Shown here: one piece after another, positions 59,973-64,000 of the stretch | How positions within the stretch are numbered: the first letter of the stretch is position 1 | How the letters are laid out: the number at the start of each line of letters is the position of its first letter | NCBI GenBank assembly: GCA_002189035.1 | Contig: NEEC01000004.1 | Span: 1,612,001 to 1,676,000 of the forward strand | Length of the DNA stretch: 64,000 nt | Origin: Utricularia gibba | Lineage: Eukaryota > Streptophyta > Magnoliopsida > Lamiales > Lentibulariaceae | Reading direction: 5' to 3' | Translations under genes and position numbers: made by a program | The notes under the pieces: generated by a model | What the model saw: the letters and a program-made list of their open reading frames with translations, nothing else | The model's database searches: none | Told to the model about the DNA's origin: nothing

Positions 59973-62439
59973 CGTCACACCCACATCACCATCATCATAC
60001 GTGGCGTCATGACCATGAACCATCCCAGAAAGCTCTGCTTATCCACTTAAGCAGATTAGACTTGAGAATCCTGAGAATGTGTAGTTCTTTTTGGCTGTCA
60101 AGCCCAAAACGAATTTCTCTACTGTTGACTGCGGCTCATCTTTAACTTTCCACCCCACCAGCTCAAATTCTAACGATTGGATTGTATACTTAAAACTTAA
60201 GTACATAAAAAACATTGATTAAATTAGAAAATATTAAATTTAATTAATTATTAGTGATTTATAATTTTTTTATATAATAATTATTTTATTGTCAAGTTAG
60301 AATTGTTTATTATGATATGCTAACTAATTTTTTATTCAATTAAATCTTTTTTTATATATGATTATACCATGTTAAAATTATGGATATGATGAGTCTAGTA
60401 AACATATATGAAATTTACTTACATAAAAAATATGTATTACAATAGAAAGTATTAAATTCAAATAATTAATATTAATTTTTAATTTCTTATATATTTAACT
60501 ATTTCAATATCAAATTACGATGTATGATTGTTTATTTTAATAAACTATTCAAAACACGACATAAACTGAACCCACAGCCACAAGCTTCCACTCTCTAAAC
60601 TTTAACACGCTATGCTATGGCATAATAGTGACGATATCATGAATTGACTGTAACCCAAGTCATCAATTTTATGACTGCATTTACCCTTCCTTCCACTGAT
60701 GTTGCGGTGGAGGGGAATGTGGATGACTGGTGCGGGGTGGACCCCGGGGGAGAATATTTGGCCATGGCATGAGTTACGTGGTGGCCTTATCTCCTTTGTC
60801 TGGAACTGATCAGCCGTGTCTGCGTGAGGACAGGCCAAGAACTTAGAGCGGACAAGGGATGATGTCCATTTCATGGGACTGATGATGGCTACGTAACTAA
60901 TAACTTAAGAGACTTTCCTGTTTTCATTTTGCGTGTCACGCGATATAATATAAGGTTTAACAAACATTACTTGGACACGAACAAGTAGATTTGGACGTCC
61001 TTCTTTTCTAAAGGACAAGAGATGACGTCATAGTGTTGAAATTTGATTGGATCCCCACTTCCCTTTTTCTCAAAAGAAACAAAAAAGCGGTTGTGAGGGA
61101 GTATTTAATTCACACATCGTTACAAAATATTGAGTTCTCACGTCACACAAACCATGTGAGTTGAGTTATTGCCGTAGACCACTTTCGTGGCTTATATCTC
61201 CTCCCTCTTGTCTATGCACCAACTGTAAAAAAGTTAAAAGAACTAGAATTTTATGTCTTGTCTGAAACTGTGGATGCTTTTTTTTTTTTTTTTTCCATTT
61301 GATTCCAAGTATATGTATCAGCATCTTGTTTCCAAGATGGACGGTTGCTGGACCCTTGCTCGTGATCCAATGGCCCTTGGGCTCAATACTACGGAATATG
61401 CAGAAAATCAGCAAGAATGACACCAATGTCTCCAAACACCCAAATTTGAATTGGAGGAACGGGAATGCACTGAATCATCACCATGGCAAGCTTCAAGCTT
61501 CTGGTAGGATTAGGAGAAGAGCATGGTGTTTATCAGTAGGTTTCTAGGGTTTATCATCAGCTCTTTTGCTGTTCATGTGACCGGACCAGATCACATGGGA
61601 ACACTCCTTTTGTCGAGTGCTGATGAATGTATAGTCAAGTTTAATTCAAAGGTGCAGACTGGACAGAAAAAGTGACTGTGGCAACTGCGATGGACAATCT
61701 GCAAACCATCAAAACTGAATGAGGATTACTTGTTCTTCTTTCATTGTCCAAAAAAGCAACTGAACTTAGCTGAGAAACATGAAAGCTAGGGAAAGGAAGG
61801 GAGGATGGTGTGTCAACCAGATCTCATTAATGCTGATGCCCCTCTTCCAACCACCCTTCTTCAACGCACACCTACCCTCATTATCTCTTTTTTTTTTCCC
61901 AATATTTAATGCGTATGATGTACCATTGAAAACATAATCGAATTCCAATGTGGAAACACAATATTTACCCTAGAATCAAAGGAATGCAATGGATGTAACC
62001 TACTCCACCAACCAATACTCGTAGATGGTAGACATGATCTTTGTTCTAGTGTTTCACACCAAGCGCTGTAGCACAAGAGGGATGCGGAAGAAGACCTTGA
62101 ATTCACATTTCACCCGATTTTTCTTTCTTTCCCTAGCATGCCATCCACCCTCTAGACTACTTTCTTCCCATTGCAATTTGGCCAACCTCTCAAATGACAA
62201 TACAACCAGATTTGTAAGGTCGCTGTGTAAGTAACCAATCTTTCACCTTCACCTACACTGGAATACTCCTTACCTGGTTCTGGGCGTATGAAAAAAAACC
62301 TCAAGATCAAACAAAACCCTAGAAAAAGCTCAAGTTGTTATCTAATCCACAACAAATCTTCATCCATAGGAAGGTATCTGCACAATCAAGCGGCACAATC
62401 AGGTCATCCGATACAACACACAAGAAATGTAAAGAGGGA
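59973..62439. other. Intergenic with two copies of the dispersed AT-rich repeat; no coding gene recognised
   Basis: 60180-60560 holds two diverged repeat copies. 60600-62430 has balanced composition with short frames only and is plausibly the downstream flank or primary-transcript region of the MIR171 locus on the minus strand. Confidence 0.4.
60190..60545. repeat. Dispersed AT-rich repeat family, copies 3 and 4
   Basis: 60190-60330 and 60380-60545 both carry AAATTAATTATTA-TGATTTATAATTT-like and TTATATATTTAACTATTTCAATATCAAATT-like blocks in the order seen at 42010-42190. Two adjacent copies about 190 bp apart suggest a nested or tandem transposon remnant. Confidence 0.4.
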
Positions 62440-62550
62440 GATGGAAGAACGTGATATTGGCACGGCTCAATCAAAGAACCAAGCTCTTGTTCAACAGGGA
62501 GCAAAGGCTTTCTAATTGAACCGCACCAATATCCCGTTTTCTGATAGCAA
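62440..62550 (-). ncRNA. MIR171: MIR171 precursor (miR171b/c type)
   Basis: Read on the minus strand, the 3' arm (62450-62470) is TTGAGCCGTGCCAATATCACG, identical to the Arabidopsis miR171b/c mature sequence as I know it. The 5' arm (62515-62535) contains GATATTGGTGCGGTTCAAT, close to the miR171c passenger strand. The 19 core positions of the two arms pair completely, including a few G-U pairs, with a loop of about 44 bases. Pairing extends past both ends (AGAAAGCC with GGTTCTTT). miR171 directs cleavage of HAM/SCL6-type GRAS transcription factor mRNAs in meristem and chlorophyll regulation. A TATAAA on the same strand at 62662-62667 fits a primary transcript starting near 62635. Confidence 0.9.
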
Positions 62551-62661
62551 AACCCCTCAAGAACAACTATTACCTGACCTTCACAGAAATCTGCAAGGAG
62601 TGGCCTTCTTTCATGGGAGTTGAAAGAAACAAGCAGCAACTAACTGGTACCAGTAATAGCG

Positions 62662-62667
62662 TTTATA
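62662..62667 (-). promoter_or_regulatory. Candidate TATA box of the MIR171 primary transcript
   Basis: CTATTTATAAACG on the minus strand, about 125 bp upstream of the hairpin's 5' arm, a usual spacing for plant pri-miRNAs. Confidence 0.45.
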
Positions 62668-64000
62668 AATAGGCGGCACTTGCGCTGTAGATTTGATGAG
62701 TGGAACTCCCCGTGTCTTAATTGGAGAAGAACCAGCAATTGGGAAAAAAAACAAAGGTGGATGGTGAGGCTTTTCGATTAGGGTTTAGGTGAAATCGTGT
62801 GTTCCATGTTGTGTGAAATAGTTTTTATTTTTATAAAAATATTTTAAAAATAATTTATTTAATAAATACGAGTAATTTTTACTCTAAAAATCAAAATAGT
62901 CTAAAAATTCATCTTGTTTTTAAAAATTCAACTATTATTTTATAGAATTAGTAACGTGGTCAGTTATTTCATTTGGATGGAATTTTAAATATAATTTTAT
63001 ATTCATAAAATGGGGGGTGACAACAAAAAGGTGAGCATATTTAGTGTAAAGCAATGTGACAACGAAAAGGATCGCTGTACCAAATCTGCACGTTTATTAC
63101 TTGCATTCATGTGGTCGGCAAAAAGACCATGCCGTCATAAATGCGTAGCCCATCCGCCTCTGAAATTTCGGTCCCGGTAGCTCCCCTCGAGTGCCGTTTC
63201 TTGATTTCTCGGAATTTATGAAGGATGCTGCCACTTCGCACTGTTTCCCATACACGATCTCGGCGACTTGTTTCGTCGCGACCAGCACTTGACTGTTGAG
63301 GTGAAATCTGGTGCCCATTCTAGGTAGTAAACATTTGCAGGCGCCCTGTTTTGTCGTTTCTTTTGTGAGGTGGAAAGAATCCTTTGCATGTCCGCACGCT
63401 AGATAGATATCGATTTCTGTACTTTGCGTGTGCGTTTTCGCTTCTAATTGGGTGTGGGGGCTTGGTGAATTTTGTGGTTCTAATGTTTTGCTTCTTCCGC
63501 CGCCTGAAACTTACAGCGGAAGATAAAAAATTGAATCTTGACATGCCCAAGGTTCCCTTCAAACTCCATCACCTCTGGGTAGGGTTCCGTTTTTTAGTAA
63601 TTTTCGATCTTATGCTTGTTAACGCTGTTCCCTTCATCCTGCAATGAATTGGCTTTCACTTTTAGACGTTTCTTGTGTGATAGTCCCCATTTTCACGGGT
63701 GTCTCTGAGCTTAAGGGAGTAAGTGGTAGCTTCAATTTGTGATTCGGATATGCATGTGTTGTATTTTCTAATCAAGTTTAAGTATGGTGTATCCTGTGCT
63801 AGTCTTCTTTTTGCATATGCATCTGAGATTAGGGGTTCCGTAATTTGTGATTTGTGCTCCATTTTGTGATTTGGACCCGTGTGTTCATTTTAACCTTGAG
63901 ACTTTAATGCTGTAGTTGCATCCAAAGTTCTTTAGCGTGTACTGGAATTGAAAATACGTGCGTTGAACTAACTTTCAATGCTGATCTTCTAAAGAAACAT
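62668..64000. other. Right-edge region, no gene identified with confidence
   Basis: 62668-62800 is the upstream flank of MIR171 (with a TTAGGGTTT telo-box type motif at 62780-62788). 62815-63090 is AT-rich. From 63095 composition is gene-like: a 73-codon minus-strand frame at 63097-63318 (MGTRFHLNSQVLVATKQVAE at its start) and a plus-strand frame at 63384-63647 with a donor-like GGGTAGGG at 63578-63585. I recognise neither. The right end may be the 5' leader and first intron of a plus-strand gene continuing past the window. Confidence 0.3.

Overview
This window is nuclear DNA from a flowering plant, almost certainly a eudicot. The evidence is split genes with GT-AG introns, AT-rich intergenic DNA, and plant-specific families: cytokinin dehydrogenase, S40/DUF584, DUF247, pentatricopeptide-repeat (PPR) proteins, MIR171, and nuclear genes for plastid and mitochondrial proteins. 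I cannot name the species. I see no bacterial, viral or organellar block and no complete transposon.

Layout, left to right. 1-3108 (-): 5' two thirds of a thylakoid copper ATPase (PAA2/HMA8), cut by the window edge. 6593-7812 (-): protein with the GT-2-type trihelix central domain. 14190-16433 (+): cytosolic-type cytokinin dehydrogenase (CKX7). 18624-20527 (-): PLAC8-type Cys-rich membrane protein. 22187-24143 (-): sugar transporter (STP). 26561-28482 (+): PPR protein of the PLS/E type. 28923-29899 (+): syntaxin-like protein. 30107-31696 (-): quinone oxidoreductase. 32430-34207 (-): AIRP2-type RING E3 ligase. 35155-36868 (-): plastid SufB. 37210-38549 (+): Mediator subunit MED21. 39605-39945 (+): relic of a BAP31-like gene. 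40171-40913 (-): DUF1645 protein. 45480-46714 and 47278-48522 (+): tandem DUF247 pair. 48726-50755 (-): mitochondrial cardiolipin synthase. 52181-52735 (-) and 59508-59972 (+): two S40/DUF584 genes. 55157-57118 (+): P-class PPR protein. 62440-62550 (-): a MIR171 hairpin. There is no operon-like logic; this is ordinary plant gene mixing. The local relationships that stand out are the DUF247 tandem pair, two S40 paralogues about 7 kb apart, and a short SUFB/MED21 divergent promoter.

Most notable pattern. Six otherwise well-conserved genes (CKX7, STP, PPR-E, SUFB, DUF1645, first DUF247) together need thirteen single-base additions to be read. All are losses, nearly all in or beside short G/C runs. 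With one base restored at each site, every total coding length is divisible by three. This points to G/C homopolymer compression in the assembly rather than independent gene death. The twelve other genes read cleanly.

Other notable items: a decayed 121-bp exon-intron tandem duplication inside PAA2; the unannotated MIR171b/c-type precursor; a syntaxin that keeps the Habc region and membrane anchor but has lost the second half of its SNARE motif; a GT-2-like protein without any visible trihelix; a 167-bp tandem repeat just before a PPR gene; strong G-quadruplex motifs upstream of CKX7 and of the GT-like gene; and a GC-AG intron in cardiolipin synthase.
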